A stretch of DNA of 55,516 nt, from contig NZ_LAPZ01000018.1 of NCBI RefSeq assembly GCF_002120225.1, positions 1 to 55,516 on the forward strand, written 5' to 3'. The position numbers were made by a program, and so were the translations under genes. This stretch comes from Tenacibaculum holothuriorum. Its GTDB lineage: Bacteria; Bacteroidota; Bacteroidia; Flavobacteriales; Flavobacteriaceae. The notes below the pieces were generated by a model. The model worked only from the letters and a program-made list of their open reading frames with translations, searched no databases and was not told where the DNA came from. Shown in pieces: positions 1 through 8,739 of the stretch (the stretch's first letter is position 1; the number at the start of each line of letters is the position of its first letter).

Positions 1-1092
1 TGTGATACAGTAACTTCTGTAGTAGAGGTAACGGGGGCGCCAATAATTGCAACGGATGACTTAACCCCAATTAATTTGTCAAATGTAAATGGATTTACAG
101 GAGGGGTTGCAGGAGATTTAACAGTGAATGATACATTAAATGGAATATTAGTTAATGATAGTGATATTATTATAAATGTAGTTGATGATGGAGGCTTAAT
201 TGGTGTTACAATAGATGCAGAAGGTAATTTGATTGTTCCAGCAAATACACAGGAAGGGGTTTATGTTATTCAGTATCAAATATGTGAGGTCTTAAATCCT
301 GGTAATTGTGATACTGCAGAAGCAATTGTAATTGTAGAACCAGATAACGACGGAGATGGAATTGTAGATGCCTTAGATTTAGATGATGATAACGATGGAA
401 TTTTAGATGTTGATGAAGGAGATGGATCTGTTGATACTGACGGAGACGGAATTCCAGATAGTTTAGATTCTGATAGTGATAATGATGGAGTACCAGACGT
501 AATAGAAGGAAATGATGATAACGGAGATGGAATTCCAGATGTACTTCCTTCTGGAAATGATACCGATGGAGATGGAATAGACGATTCTTATGATCCAGAC
601 AATGGAGGAGATCCAGTTGATATTCCTGATTCTGATGGAGATGGAATTCCAGATTATCAAGATACCGATGATGATAATGACGGAATTGATACCATGGATG
701 AAGGTCCAGGAGATGGAGATCCAACAACAAATGATGCTTTAGATACAAATGGAAATGGTATTCCAGATTATTTAGATTCAGATACCAACCCTTGTGGAAC
801 TCCGTACAATATTTTAACTCCAGATGGAGATGGAGATAATGATGTATTCTATATTTCTTGTATTGACAGTCTGGAATATCAAAACAATTCAGTTGAAATA
901 TTTAATAGATGGGGTAATACTGTTTACAAAGCATCAGGCTATAATAATGAAGACGTTGCTTTTAGAGGTATTTCAAACGGAAGAGCGAATATAAATGTTG
1001 ATGAAAAATTACCTTCAGGAACTTATTATTATGTCATTGATCTCGGAGACGGGTCTAAACCTAAAGTAGGATGGTTATATATTAACAGATAA
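1..1092 (+). CDS. Surface adhesin C-terminal fragment with type B T9SS sorting domain (5' end outside window)
   Basis: The reading frame is open from base 1, so this is the 3' end of a larger gene; a TTG at 76 is internal. The start of the fragment resembles the repeated bacterial Ig-like or cadherin-like modules of giant Flavobacteria adhesins. Bases about 340-790 encode aspartate-rich thrombospondin type 3-like repeats (DGDGI, DNDGI), known as calcium-binding spacers. The last 95 or so residues ([13 protein letters not shown], then [11 protein letters not shown], ending GWLYINR) match the gliding-motility-associated C-terminal domain, the type B signal that routes proteins through T9SS. The two following genes are PorP/SprF and OmpA-like, the usual partners of SprB-type adhesins. 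Inferred role: cell-surface adhesin. Full length and N-terminal domains cannot be seen. Confidence 0.9.
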   Translation, partial: CDTVTSVVEVTGAPIIATDDLTPINLSNVNGFTGGVAGDLTVNDTLNGILVNDSDIIINVVDDGGLIGVTIDAEGNLIVPANTQEGVYVIQYQICEVLNPGNCDTAEAIVIVEPDNDGDGIVDALDLDDDNDGILDVDEGDGSVDTDGDGIPDSLDSDSDNDGVPDVIEGNDDNGDGIPDVLPSGNDTDGDGIDDSYDPDNGGDPVDIPDSDGDGIPDYQDTDDDNDGIDTMDEGPGDGDPTTNDALDTNGNGIPDYLDSDTNPCGTPYNILTPDGDGDNDVFYISCIDSLEYQNNSVEIFNRWGNTVYKASGYNNEDVAFRGISNGRANINVDEKLPSGTYYYVIDLGDGSKPKVGWLYINR

Positions 1093-1101
1093 AAAAATAA
1101 T

Positions 1102-2022
1102 ATGAAATTAAGATATATATATACAATAGTAGCATTGATATTTAGCGGATTAAATATCAATGCACAACAAGATCCACAGTATACACAATACATGTATAAT
1201 ACAATGAGTGTTAACCCTGCATATGCTGGTTCTAGTGGACATACCATAATAAATTTATTAGGAAGAACACAATGGGTTGGGGTTGATGGAGCTCCTGATA
1301 CGCAGACCCTAAGTTATGATGCTCCGCTTGGTTATAGCGGAGTTGGATTAGGAGTAAACCTTACCAATGATAGAATTGGACCAGCAAGAGAGATTTTTTT
1401 AGATATTAATGCTTCTTATAGAGTAAGAACTAGTGATGAAGGGAATTTATCATTTGGATTGAAATTAGGTGGAAGACATTTAAATGTAGACTGGAGTAGA
1501 GGATTGATTCAAGATAGGGAAGATAAAAGGTTACGAGGGAATATCAATCGATTTTTACCAACTATTGGAGCGGGAATTTATTACTACACTGATAATTGGT
1601 ATTTAGGAGGAGCAGTTCCTAATATCATAAGAACGGAGCATTATGATGATGCGAATAGTGGCGGAGATGTAGCAGAAGAAAGAATGCACTTTTTCTTTAT
1701 AGGTGGATATGTCTTTGATTTAAATGAGAGTATCAAGTTTAAGCCTGCTTTTTTAACAAAAATTGTAAGTGGTGCTCCTTTATCACTAGATGTGTCTGCC
1801 AATTTTTTATTCAACCAAAAATTTACAGCAGGAGCAGCTTGGAGATGGGATGACTCCATTAGTGCTTTACTTGGGTTACAGGCTACCGAAAATTTACATA
1901 TTGGGTTTGCTTATGATTTGACCACTTCAAATTATAGTAACTACAACTCAGGTACCTATGAATTAATGATAAAATGGGAGATATTCCGAGAGTTAGCAAC
2001 TAAATCTCCAAGATTCTTTTAA
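1102..2022 (+). CDS. PorP/SprF family type IX secretion membrane protein
   Basis: This 306-residue protein begins with a signal peptide ending near INAQQ and then carries the family hallmark QDPQYTQYMYN...NPAYAGS. The rest alternates short amphipathic strands typical of an outer-membrane beta barrel and ends in FF. PorP/SprF proteins help T9SS export or anchor a specific surface adhesin, usually the one encoded next to them. It starts 9 bases after the adhesin stop and is followed after 11 bases by the OmpA gene, so the three are probably one transcript. The assignment to the family is firm. That it serves the upstream adhesin specifically is inferred from gene order. Confidence 0.93.
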   Translation: MKLRYIYTIVALIFSGLNINAQQDPQYTQYMYNTMSVNPAYAGSSGHTIINLLGRTQWVGVDGAPDTQTLSYDAPLGYSGVGLGVNLTNDRIGPAREIFLDINASYRVRTSDEGNLSFGLKLGGRHLNVDWSRGLIQDREDKRLRGNINRFLPTIGAGIYYYTDNWYLGGAVPNIIRTEHYDDANSGGDVAEERMHFFFIGGYVFDLNESIKFKPAFLTKIVSGAPLSLDVSANFLFNQKFTAGAAWRWDDSISALLGLQATENLHIGFAYDLTTSNYSNYNSGTYELMIKWEIFRELATKSPRFF

Positions 2023-2033
2023 AAAAAGTAAAA

Positions 2034-3995
2034 ATGAGAAGAACAATACCACTACAAATATTGATATGTATACTATTTACAACAATTACGTTTGGGCAAC
2101 GTAAGTATGCTGCAGATAGATATTTTAATGAATTTGCGTATAAAAAGTCAACGGAGTTGTATAAAGTAATTTATGAAAAAGGAGATGATTCCTATTTAGT
2201 ATTGAGCAGACTAGGCGATTCACATTACTTTAACTTTGAGTTTGATTTAGCAGAGAAATACTATAACAAGCTTATGAATTCTTATATGTCTGTTGCTTCA
2301 CCAAAGCATATTTTTCGATATTCACAAGTTTTAAAGACTAATGGAAAAGTAAAAGAATCAGACAAATGGTTGTTTAAATTAAAAAATATTGGAAATGATA
2401 GTAGAGCAGAAGCTTTGGAAAAAAATGAAGATTACTTTGTTGAATATTCTAACAAGCCAAAGACATACATAAATATTCATAATATTTCATCCAATACTAA
2501 ATATTCCGATTTTGGAGGATTTCTTTATAAGAATGGTTTTTACTTCGCTTCGGCAAAACCGAAGTCAGAAAAAGACAAGAAGTTATATAGGTGGAATAGA
2601 CAGCCATTTTTAAATATCTATAAAACAGAAAAGAAAGAAGTTAAGGAAAATAAAGTTTTAGAGGTTGAGGATGCTAACATGATCAATGAGTTGAGTTCAA
2701 AATATCATGAATCTAATTTAATTATTACAAAAGATGGAAAAAAAGCATATTTCACAAGAGATAATTTTGATGGGAAACGATTGCAAGGAGATAAAGACCG
2801 AGTTTCTCATCTTAAGATTTATTCCGTAGAAAGAATAGGAGATGTTTGGGGGAATATACAAGAATTACCATTTAATAGTAAAGATTATTCCTGCGGACAT
2901 CCTGCTTTAAGTCCAGATGAAAGAACATTATATTTTGTATCTGATATGGCAAATGGTTATGGAGGAACAGATATTTATAAGGCTGATATTTTAGGAAATA
3001 ATACTTTCGGAGAACCAGTGAATTTAGGTAAATCAATAAATACAGAGGGAAGAGAAATGTTTCCATTTATGGGGAATAACGGAACCTTGTTTTTTGCTTC
3101 TGATGGACATTTAGGATTAGGAGCTTTAGATATTTTTGAGTCAAAGAAAGAAAATAACAGGTTTACATCACCGGTAAATTTAGGAAGTCCTGTTAATGGT
3201 CCCTTTGATGATTTTGCATTTGTAATTAATGATGAGCATACATATGGTTTTTTCTCATCTAATAGAAAAGGAGGAGAAGGAGATGATGATATTTATAGTT
3301 TTACAATCTACAATTGTAAAGAAGATATAAAAGGAATTGTTTCAGATTCGAGAACTGGAGAACCAATTTCGGAAGTGTTGGTTCAATTAATGAATTCAAA
3401 AGGAGAACCTATAGAAGAACAAAGAACGAGGGGAGCGGGAGAATATTTGTTTAAAAAGATAGATTGTGAGAAAAACTTTGTAGTAGTAGTTTCAAAAGAA
3501 AATTACAGGAATGCAAAAAAGGATACAAAAACGTTGGATATAAATAAAGAAACAGTGGTTGAGAACATTCAATTAGAATCCTTGATAGTAGAAAATCAAA
3601 TAGTAATCAATCCAATTTATTTTGATTTCGATTTGCATAATATTAGAGAAGATGCAGAATATGAATTGGAACATATTGTTTCGGTTTTAAATAACAATCC
3701 AGATTTAATTATCAAAATAGAATCTCATACAGATAGTAGGGGTACCAAAGAATACAATAAAACCTTATCCAGTAACAGAGCAAAATCTACCAGAGATTAT
3801 ATAATTTCTAGAGGAATTAATGCTGATAGAATTGAAAGTGCTATTGGTTATGGTGAAGATAAACTACTGAATGATTGCGATGATGCAAATCAAAGTAAAT
3901 GTACTGAAGAAGAACATCAAAAAAATAGAAGATCTTATTTTTATATCGTAAAAAGAGGAGACAATATTAAAGTAACTAATCAAAAAAAGGAATAA
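2034..3995 (+). CDS. OmpA family protein with PD40 propeller and regulatory-like domain
   Basis: This 653-residue exported protein starts with a signal peptide (to about residue 22, TFGQ). Residues about 23-130 look like TPR-type helices. Residues about 225-420 hold PD40/WD40-like propeller blades (ALSPDERTLYFVSD, MGNNGTLFFASDG). A carboxypeptidase regulatory-like module lies at about 430-500 (IKGIVSDSRTGEPI). A C-terminal OmpA peptidoglycan-binding domain covers about 525-640 (YFDFDLHNIRED, SHTDSRG, LSSNRAKS). The architecture is that of the OmpA proteins found after PorP/SprF genes in Bacteroidota, thought to tie the outer-membrane machinery to the cell wall. A terminator follows directly. 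Confidence 0.92.
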   Translation: MRRTIPLQILICILFTTITFGQRKYAADRYFNEFAYKKSTELYKVIYEKGDDSYLVLSRLGDSHYFNFEFDLAEKYYNKLMNSYMSVASPKHIFRYSQVLKTNGKVKESDKWLFKLKNIGNDSRAEALEKNEDYFVEYSNKPKTYINIHNISSNTKYSDFGGFLYKNGFYFASAKPKSEKDKKLYRWNRQPFLNIYKTEKKEVKENKVLEVEDANMINELSSKYHESNLIITKDGKKAYFTRDNFDGKRLQGDKDRVSHLKIYSVERIGDVWGNIQELPFNSKDYSCGHPALSPDERTLYFVSDMANGYGGTDIYKADILGNNTFGEPVNLGKSINTEGREMFPFMGNNGTLFFASDGHLGLGALDIFESKKENNRFTSPVNLGSPVNGPFDDFAFVINDEHTYGFFSSNRKGGEGDDDIYSFTIYNCKEDIKGIVSDSRTGEPISEVLVQLMNSKGEPIEEQRTRGAGEYLFKKIDCEKNFVVVVSKENYRNAKKDTKTLDINKETVVENIQLESLIVENQIVINPIYFDFDLHNIREDAEYELEHIVSVLNNNPDLIIKIESHTDSRGTKEYNKTLSSNRAKSTRDYIISRGINADRIESAIGYGEDKLLNDCDDANQSKCTEEEHQKNRRSYFYIVKRGDNIKVTNQKKE

Positions 3996-4000
3996 TTTTT

Positions 4001-4030
4001 AAAAAGCTATACATATTGTATAGCTTTTTT
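4001..4030 (+). terminator. Intrinsic terminator after the adhesin/PorP/OmpA operon
   Basis: AAAAAGCTATACA, a 3-base loop, then TGTATAGCTTTTTT. The 13-bp stem with a T-run lies 6 bases after the OmpA-family stop codon. Confidence 0.85.
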
Positions 4031-4159
4031 GTAAGTTAGTGGCAAGAATTAAATATAAAATTACCGTAGTGCACTTTTTATTAAAAACCACAACAAAAGG
4101 GTTCGAATATTGGAACACTTAATTGATATGTTTTTATTACCAGTTAATTACGGCTTAAC

Positions 4160-4200
4160 AAAATAACCTCTACTTTTAATTGTAAAGTAGAGGTTATTTT
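4160..4200. terminator. Orphan bidirectional terminator-like hairpin
   Basis: A perfect 17-bp stem (AAAATAACCTCTACTTT and its complement) with a 7-base loop lies in the 254-base gap between the OmpA gene terminator and the transposase remnant. No open gene ends against it on either side except the transposase remnant 85 bases away. Apart from this hairpin I see nothing in 4031-4284. It may belong to a gene lost in the rearrangement that left the IS remnant and the tRNA fragment. Confidence 0.55.
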
Positions 4201-4284
4201 AGATTTAAAATTTTGTTGCTACAAAAATTATTTGTGGTAGTTATCCTGTATTTTCTGGTTTCTATTGTGCTATACAAGACACTT

Positions 4285-5482
4285 TTATACTACAATTGTT
4301 AAATTCTTGATTATTGTTCTTTTTTTTCTAGCAAGTTGTATTTGTTGCTTATAGAGGTCTTTATTTGGAGTTTTACCTTGAATGATTTCCATAGGAGTAT
4401 ATCCATACAATTCGGTTAGATATCTGTGATGATTATAATATTCTATAAAACGCTGTAAATCGAGCAAATGTATTTGTTGATTTAAAGAATGTTTTCCGTG
4501 GAGAAACTCGGTTTTATAAATGCTATGCGTACTTTCAGCCATTGAATTAGAAAATGGAAATTCTTTTGTCCTAGCAGTAATTTTAGTAACAAGTGGAGGG
4601 GCTTTTATGCTATTAATCCAAGTTAGAAGTTTTCCTTTATTTTCAGAGCCTCTATCAGACAAAATACTAATAGGTTTAGTAGTGTTGAGTAAATCATACT
4701 TTGTAAAAGTCTCTTGAAAAAGGTTTTTAATAAACCTGCTTCCTGCTTTTCCATCTGTAGAAGCTACATGCAAAATAGCTTTAGAAAAATTATCTTTTAC
4801 AAAGGCAACTTTTTGTATGCCATCTTCAATAGTAGTAACTTTGAATCGTTTTATCTTTTGATATCCTAAAGCAGCAGTATATTTGAAAAAGGTAGATTTT
4901 CCGCAGGAAATAAGATTGTTTTTAAGAGCGTAATAGTATAAAGTGGTTTTAGTTTTTCCAAAATGGATAGAGTCTTTAATTAATTGTTCAATAGTAATTA
5001 TTTCTTGTATCGTTAGTTGATTGGGGTATTGTTTATAACATTTTTTTAAGGGGTTTAGGCTACAAATAATTTTTCTTTTTTCTTGATAATACCAATCTTT
5101 AGAAATCCCATAATATTTACAAGCAGTAGCTACTGATATTTTTGATAAAGAAGCCAAATGTTGCACAGAAGCAACAATTTTTGAAGTATGTAGTTTTAAT
5201 AGTTTTTATTTTGTGAAAATTCTCCTAGCATGTGTAAATACCCTTTTCTAGTTTCGATAAAAAACGCATAGCTTTAAATAAAAACTTAGAAGCAAAAACA
5301 TCTTTGATAGTATCAAACTGATTTTCACAAGTATGAACCCAATCACTTCCATAGTAATGCTCATGTGCAAACTGATTTCAATTATGTTTAGTGGTCTTGG
5401 GGATTTGAGTAATTTGTTGATTGTCAGGTATTCAGACAGCGTATAATACTATCATCAATGGATGATAATTTCGCTTATACAT
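4285..5482 (-). pseudogene. Decayed IS3-like (rve integrase core) transposase
   Basis: The longest intact piece is 4285-5166 (293 codons from a GTG). It has an integrase core with LSDRGSEN, a FSNSMAEST segment and YNHHRYLTELYGYTPMEI, the DDE-type core typical of IS3-like elements. Upstream on the same strand the protein can be followed back to an ATG at 5482 (MYKRNYHPL...), passing TGA stops at 5434-5432 and 5380-5378, a TAG at 5227-5225, and frame changes around 5190-5235. Joined across these, the text reads smoothly as one HTH-plus-integrase transposase of about 400 residues. Residues KIKR run directly into FKVTTIEDG, where the family normally has a segment carrying the first catalytic Asp, so an in-frame deletion is likely. 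No terminal inverted repeats or target duplication were identified. Confidently a dead element; the exact IS group is uncertain. Confidence 0.78.
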
Positions 5483-5590
5483 TTTTCATAACATTTAAAG
5501 GCTGGCGAAAATAAAATAATTTTTATACTTTTTATTAAAAATAATGTATGGAAATTTCTATATTGGGATGCAGTTAATTGTTTAATTTAC

Positions 5591-5616
5591 CGTAAACGGT
5601 TTCGTAAACAGTTTAC
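5591..5616. promoter_or_regulatory. Operator-like tandem/palindromic repeat
   Basis: Two adjacent 12-base copies, CGTAAACGGTTT and CGTAAACAGTTT, differ at one base. The second copy extends into the palindrome GTAAACaGTTTAC. Such sites resemble operators for dimeric regulators, but no intact gene starts next to it. It lies between the dead transposase and the tRNA remnant, so it could equally be part of a mobile element end. Function unknown. Confidence 0.4.
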
Positions 5617-5634
5617 AATTTTTTACATAGAAAA

Positions 5635-5703
5635 AGCGTGAAAAAAAGGTGATTCTTCGAACTCATAACCCGAAGGTCACAGGTTCGAGTCCTGTTCCCG
5701 CTA
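5635..5703 (+). pseudogene. tRNA-Met (CAU) remnant without a D arm
   Basis: The 3' half is a good tRNA: anticodon loop CTCATAA at 5662-5668 with anticodon CAT, 3' anticodon strand CCCGA at 5669-5673, variable loop AGGTC, T stem ACAGG/CCTGT at 5679-5683 and 5691-5695 around TTCGAGT, acceptor strand TCCCGCT at 5696-5702 and discriminator A at 5703. CCA is not encoded. The 5' half is abnormal. AGCGTGA at 5635-5641 pairs with the acceptor strand at six of seven positions, but the following 15 bases form no D arm, and the 5' anticodon strand TCGAA mismatches CCCGA at two positions. The CCCGA strand after a CAU loop is reminiscent of initiator tRNA. I read it as a non-functional remnant or integration-site duplicate. 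Confidence 0.7.
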
Positions 5704-5705
5704 CT

Positions 5706-5735
5706 AAAAAAGCAACCATTTATGGTTGCTTTTTT
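5706..5735. terminator. Bidirectional terminator between tRNA remnant and thiF
   Basis: AAAAAAGCAACCAT, a TT loop, ATGGTTGCTTTTTT. The 14-bp palindrome with A and T flanks can end both the tRNA transcript (plus) and the thiamine operon (minus), which stops at 5745. Confidence 0.85.
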
Positions 5736-5744
5736 GTTTTACAA

Positions 5745-6800
5745 TTATCCGATTCCGTTAGTTAAGTTTAGTAATTTCTCAGGAAAGTTGTGAGTTTGCA
5801 AAATTTCGATAGCTTTTTTGCTTCGTCCTCCAGATTTACAATAAACAATTAAAGGTTTGTCCTTAGGAATAATATGTAGTTCGTTTTCTAATTTATCTAG
5901 TGGAATGTGAATACCACCAATACTTTTTAATTCTCGTTCCCACAAATCACGCACATCCAATAAATTAAACTCATTTGGATTTGAATTATATTCCTCAATA
6001 TTAATTTCTTTAAAAGTATTATTGGGTAGTATTCCGCAGAAAAAATCATAGTTATTTTCTAAAGAAGTGATTTTAATATTACTTTTAGGAAATTTTAGAA
6101 CTAATTGTTGCATAGAAAGTGCATTGTAGGTTAAAAGTTTACTAGATAGAACTTCTCCTAAATCACAGATAACTTTTATAGTTTCATTTGCCTGTAAAGA
6201 ACCTATAATTCCTGGGAGTACACCTAAAACACCTATTTCAGAACAATTTGGAACTTCATTGGGTTTTGGAGGTGTTGGGTATAAACAACGGTACGTTGGT
6301 CCGTTTTGATAATTGAATACACTTACTTGTCCTTCAAACTTAAAAATAGCTCCGAAAACTAGTGGTTTATTAGTTAAAAAAGCAGCGTCATTAGTTAAAT
6401 ATCGAGTAGGGAAGTTGTCACTTCCGTCTACAATAATATCATATTGCTGAAATAAGTCTATAGCATTATCTTTTGATAAGCGTGTTTTATGAACTTCAAA
6501 AGTTACAAACGGATTTAACCCTGCTAATCTTTTAGCTGCGGTTTCAGCTTTAGATACTCCAATGTCATTGTAAGTATATAGAATTTGACGTTGTAGATTA
6601 CTTTTGTCTACTACATCATCGTCTACAATTCCAATAGTTCCAACTCCAGCAGCAGTTAAGTATTGTAAAATAGGACAGCCTAATCCGCCAGCTCCAATAA
6701 CCAAAACTTTAGCTGTTTTTAATTTTTGTTGCCCTTTTATACCTATTTCATTTAAAATTAAATGACGATCGTAATGCTGTTTTTCTTCAAGACTTAGCAT
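5745..6800 (-). CDS. thiF: ThiF/MoeB/HesA-type adenylyltransferase with C-terminal rhodanese domain
   Basis: This enzyme adenylates the C-terminal glycine of the sulfur carrier ThiS before sulfur transfer in thiazole synthesis. The N-terminal E1-like domain shows the nucleotide loop VIGAGGLGCP, the DGSDNFPTR segment and PNCSEIGVLG. The last 90 or so residues form a rhodanese domain (LLDVRDLWERE, active-site loop VYCKSGGRS), which could supply the sulfur. I chose the ATG at 6800 (MLSLEEKQHYDRH), which matches family N-termini and leaves 20 bases after thiH; a TTG at 6851 would overlap thiH. Three of the four zinc cysteines of ThiF/MoeB are missing: TYRC replaces CYRC, and no late CxxC is present. 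MoeB cannot be excluded by sequence, but operon position favours ThiF. Length is 351 residues. Confidence 0.88.
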   Translation of the reverse strand: MLSLEEKQHYDRHLILNEIGIKGQQKLKTAKVLVIGAGGLGCPILQYLTAAGVGTIGIVDDDVVDKSNLQRQILYTYNDIGVSKAETAAKRLAGLNPFVTFEVHKTRLSKDNAIDLFQQYDIIVDGSDNFPTRYLTNDAAFLTNKPLVFGAIFKFEGQVSVFNYQNGPTYRCLYPTPPKPNEVPNCSEIGVLGVLPGIIGSLQANETIKVICDLGEVLSSKLLTYNALSMQQLVLKFPKSNIKITSLENNYDFFCGILPNNTFKEINIEEYNSNPNEFNLLDVRDLWERELKSIGGIHIPLDKLENELHIIPKDKPLIVYCKSGGRSKKAIEILQTHNFPEKLLNLTNGIG

Positions 6801-6820
6801 AGTGTTTTTACTTACATTGT

Positions 6821-7936
6821 TTACTGTTGGAAATGCTCCCAATCCTTCCAAACTACTTCTAATCCTTGTCCTTTTAACATCTCGGCAACTTCTTCGGTAC
6901 TACGTTCGTCAGAAATTTCAAACTGTTCTAAAGATTGCGGTTCTACTGCATAGCCTCCTGGATTTGTTTTAGATTCGGCACTAATTGAGGTGATACCCAA
7001 ATTAACAATATTATTTCTAAATATTTCACTTTCGCGAGTAGAAATAGAAAGTTCTACATCTTCATCTAACAACCTAAAAGCACATATTAATTGTACCAAA
7101 TCCGGGTCTGTCATTTCTACTTTTGGTTCTAATCCACCTGAATGTGGTCGCAACCTAGGAAAAGAAATAGAATACTTCGTTTTCCAATAATTTTTCTGTA
7201 GATACTTTAAGTGCAATGCTGTAAAAAAACTATCAGCTCTCCAATCTTCCAATCCAAATAAAGCTCCTAAACCTATTTTATGAATTCCTGCTTTCCCTAA
7301 TCTATCTGGAGTATCTAATCGGTAATCGAAATTTGACTTTCTTCCTTTAGGGTGATGTTTTTTATACTCATCTCTATGGTAGGTTTCTTGGTATACCAAA
7401 ACAGCATATAAACCATTATCTATTAATAACTCATACTCTTCTTGATCTAAAGGCTGAACCTCTATCGTAATATTAGAAAAATGCTTCCTAATTAAGTTAA
7501 TAGCATTACTAATATAATCTACACCAACTGTTCTATTAGCTTCTCCTGTAACTAATAAAATATGATCATAACCCTTAGACTTAATATACTCAACCTCTTT
7601 TAAGATCTCTGCATCTGTAAGGGTTCTACGCGGAATTTTATTGGTTAAACTAAATCCGCAATAGGTACAAATGTTTAGGCATTCGTTACTCAAGTACATA
7701 GGAGAATACATCTGTATTGTATTTCCAAAACGCTTCTTAGTAAGTTGCCTACTCAACTGAGCCATATCTTCTAAATAAGGTCTGGCGGCTGGTGATATTA
7801 AAGCTTTAAAATCTTCTAAAGTTCTTTTATTAGATCGCAAAGCATTTAATACATCATTCTCTGTTTTAGAAAGAATACTCACTAAGGTATCATCCCAATT
7901 ATACGTATCGAATATGTCTTGAAAAGTTTTATTCAT
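6821..7936 (-). CDS. thiH: 2-iminoacetate synthase ThiH
   Basis: ThiH is a radical SAM lyase that cleaves tyrosine to 2-iminoacetate (dehydroglycine) and p-cresol, feeding the ThiG thiazole reaction. The protein has 371 residues, the usual length. The [4Fe-4S] motif C-x3-C-x2-C is visible at Cys86, Cys90 and Cys93 (ECLNICTYCGF). Further conserved stretches are LLVTGEA and RPHSGG. It lies 1 base after thiG on the same strand, so the two are probably translated together. Use of ThiH rather than the oxidase ThiO indicates the tyrosine-dependent route. Confidence 0.95.
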   Translation of the reverse strand: MNKTFQDIFDTYNWDDTLVSILSKTENDVLNALRSNKRTLEDFKALISPAARPYLEDMAQLSRQLTKKRFGNTIQMYSPMYLSNECLNICTYCGFSLTNKIPRRTLTDAEILKEVEYIKSKGYDHILLVTGEANRTVGVDYISNAINLIRKHFSNITIEVQPLDQEEYELLIDNGLYAVLVYQETYHRDEYKKHHPKGRKSNFDYRLDTPDRLGKAGIHKIGLGALFGLEDWRADSFFTALHLKYLQKNYWKTKYSISFPRLRPHSGGLEPKVEMTDPDLVQLICAFRLLDEDVELSISTRESEIFRNNIVNLGITSISAESKTNPGGYAVEPQSLEQFEISDERSTEEVAEMLKGQGLEVVWKDWEHFQQ

Positions 7937-7937
7937 T

Positions 7938-8702
7938 TTAGCTTAAAAAACTAGTTAACGGGCTACTTGCCTCGGCTTTTTTATGTACCACTGGAGCTAG
8001 TTTAGCTTCGTAAGCCATTCTACCAGCCTTAACTGCCATTTTAAAAGCTTTAGCCATTTCTACCGGATTTTGAGATACCGCAATAGCCGTGTTTACCAAA
8101 ACAGCATCGGCTCCAATTTCCATAGCATGTGCCGCATGACTCGGGCTACCAATTCCAGCATCTACTACCACAGGAACATTACTCTGATCTATGATAATTT
8201 CTAAAAACTCTAAGGTTTTTAAACCTTTATTACTCCCAATAGGAGCTCCTAAAGGCATCACGCATTGAGTTCCTACTTCTTCTAAACGCTTGCACAAAAC
8301 TGGATCTGCATGGATATACGGCATCACTACAAAACCTAGTTTTACTAATTCTTCTGCAGCTTTTAAAGTTTCTATGGGATCTGGTAATAAATATTTAGGG
8401 TCTGGATGAATTTCTAACTTTATCCAGTTAGTTTCTAATGCTTCTCTAGATAACTGAGCAGCAAAAACTGCCTCTTTTGCATCTCTAACTCCAGAAGTAT
8501 TAGGCAATAAATTAATTCTTGGGTGATCTAAATGAGTTAATATATCATCTTGATCATCTTCAACATCAACTCTTTTTAAGGCCACTGTTACTAACTCACT
8601 CTCTGAAGCTAACAAGGCTTCATTCATTAATTTAGAAGAACTGAATTTGCCAGTTCCTGTAAATAATCTTGAGTTAAACTCTTTATCTGCTAATTGTAAC
8701 AT
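7938..8702 (-). CDS. thiG: Thiazole synthase ThiG
   Basis: ThiG joins 1-deoxy-xylulose 5-phosphate, iminoacetate and ThiS thiocarboxylate sulfur into the thiazole phosphate of thiamine. The sequence shows the TIM-barrel features [10 protein letters not shown] near the start, NWIKLEI with the lysine expected to form the Schiff base, [11 protein letters not shown], and [32 protein letters not shown] chose the ATG at 8702 (MLQLADKEF), giving 254 residues, the common family size. A GTG or ATG further upstream (to 8756) would extend into thiE with non-conserved residues. Part of the TPP-riboswitch operon. Confidence 0.94.
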   Translation of the reverse strand: MLQLADKEFNSRLFTGTGKFSSSKLMNEALLASESELVTVALKRVDVEDDQDDILTHLDHPRINLLPNTSGVRDAKEAVFAAQLSREALETNWIKLEIHPDPKYLLPDPIETLKAAEELVKLGFVVMPYIHADPVLCKRLEEVGTQCVMPLGAPIGSNKGLKTLEFLEIIIDQSNVPVVVDAGIGSPSHAAHAMEIGADAVLVNTAIAVSQNPVEMAKAFKMAVKAGRMAYEAKLAPVVHKKAEASSPLTSFLS

Positions 8703-8739
8703 GTTACTTTTTATTTTCTTCTGGTTGCCAACGTTGTTC

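Noticed and set aside
266..748. Long minus-strand open frame opposite the adhesin
   Set aside because: It is the antisense of the acidic DGDGI repeats, giving a His/Leu/Tyr-rich protein with no known pattern and no start context; the plus strand has clear domains.
340..790. CRISPR or DNA tandem repeat
   Set aside because: The repetition is of codons for calcium-binding aspartate motifs, irregular at DNA level and without spacers.
1029..1247. Minus-strand small membrane protein across the adhesin/PorP junction
   Set aside because: It is the complement of the PorP/SprF signal peptide and the end of the adhesin; both plus-strand genes are firm.
4031..5740. Active mobile island
   Set aside because: The only transposase is broken at several places, and no integrase or cargo genes occur.
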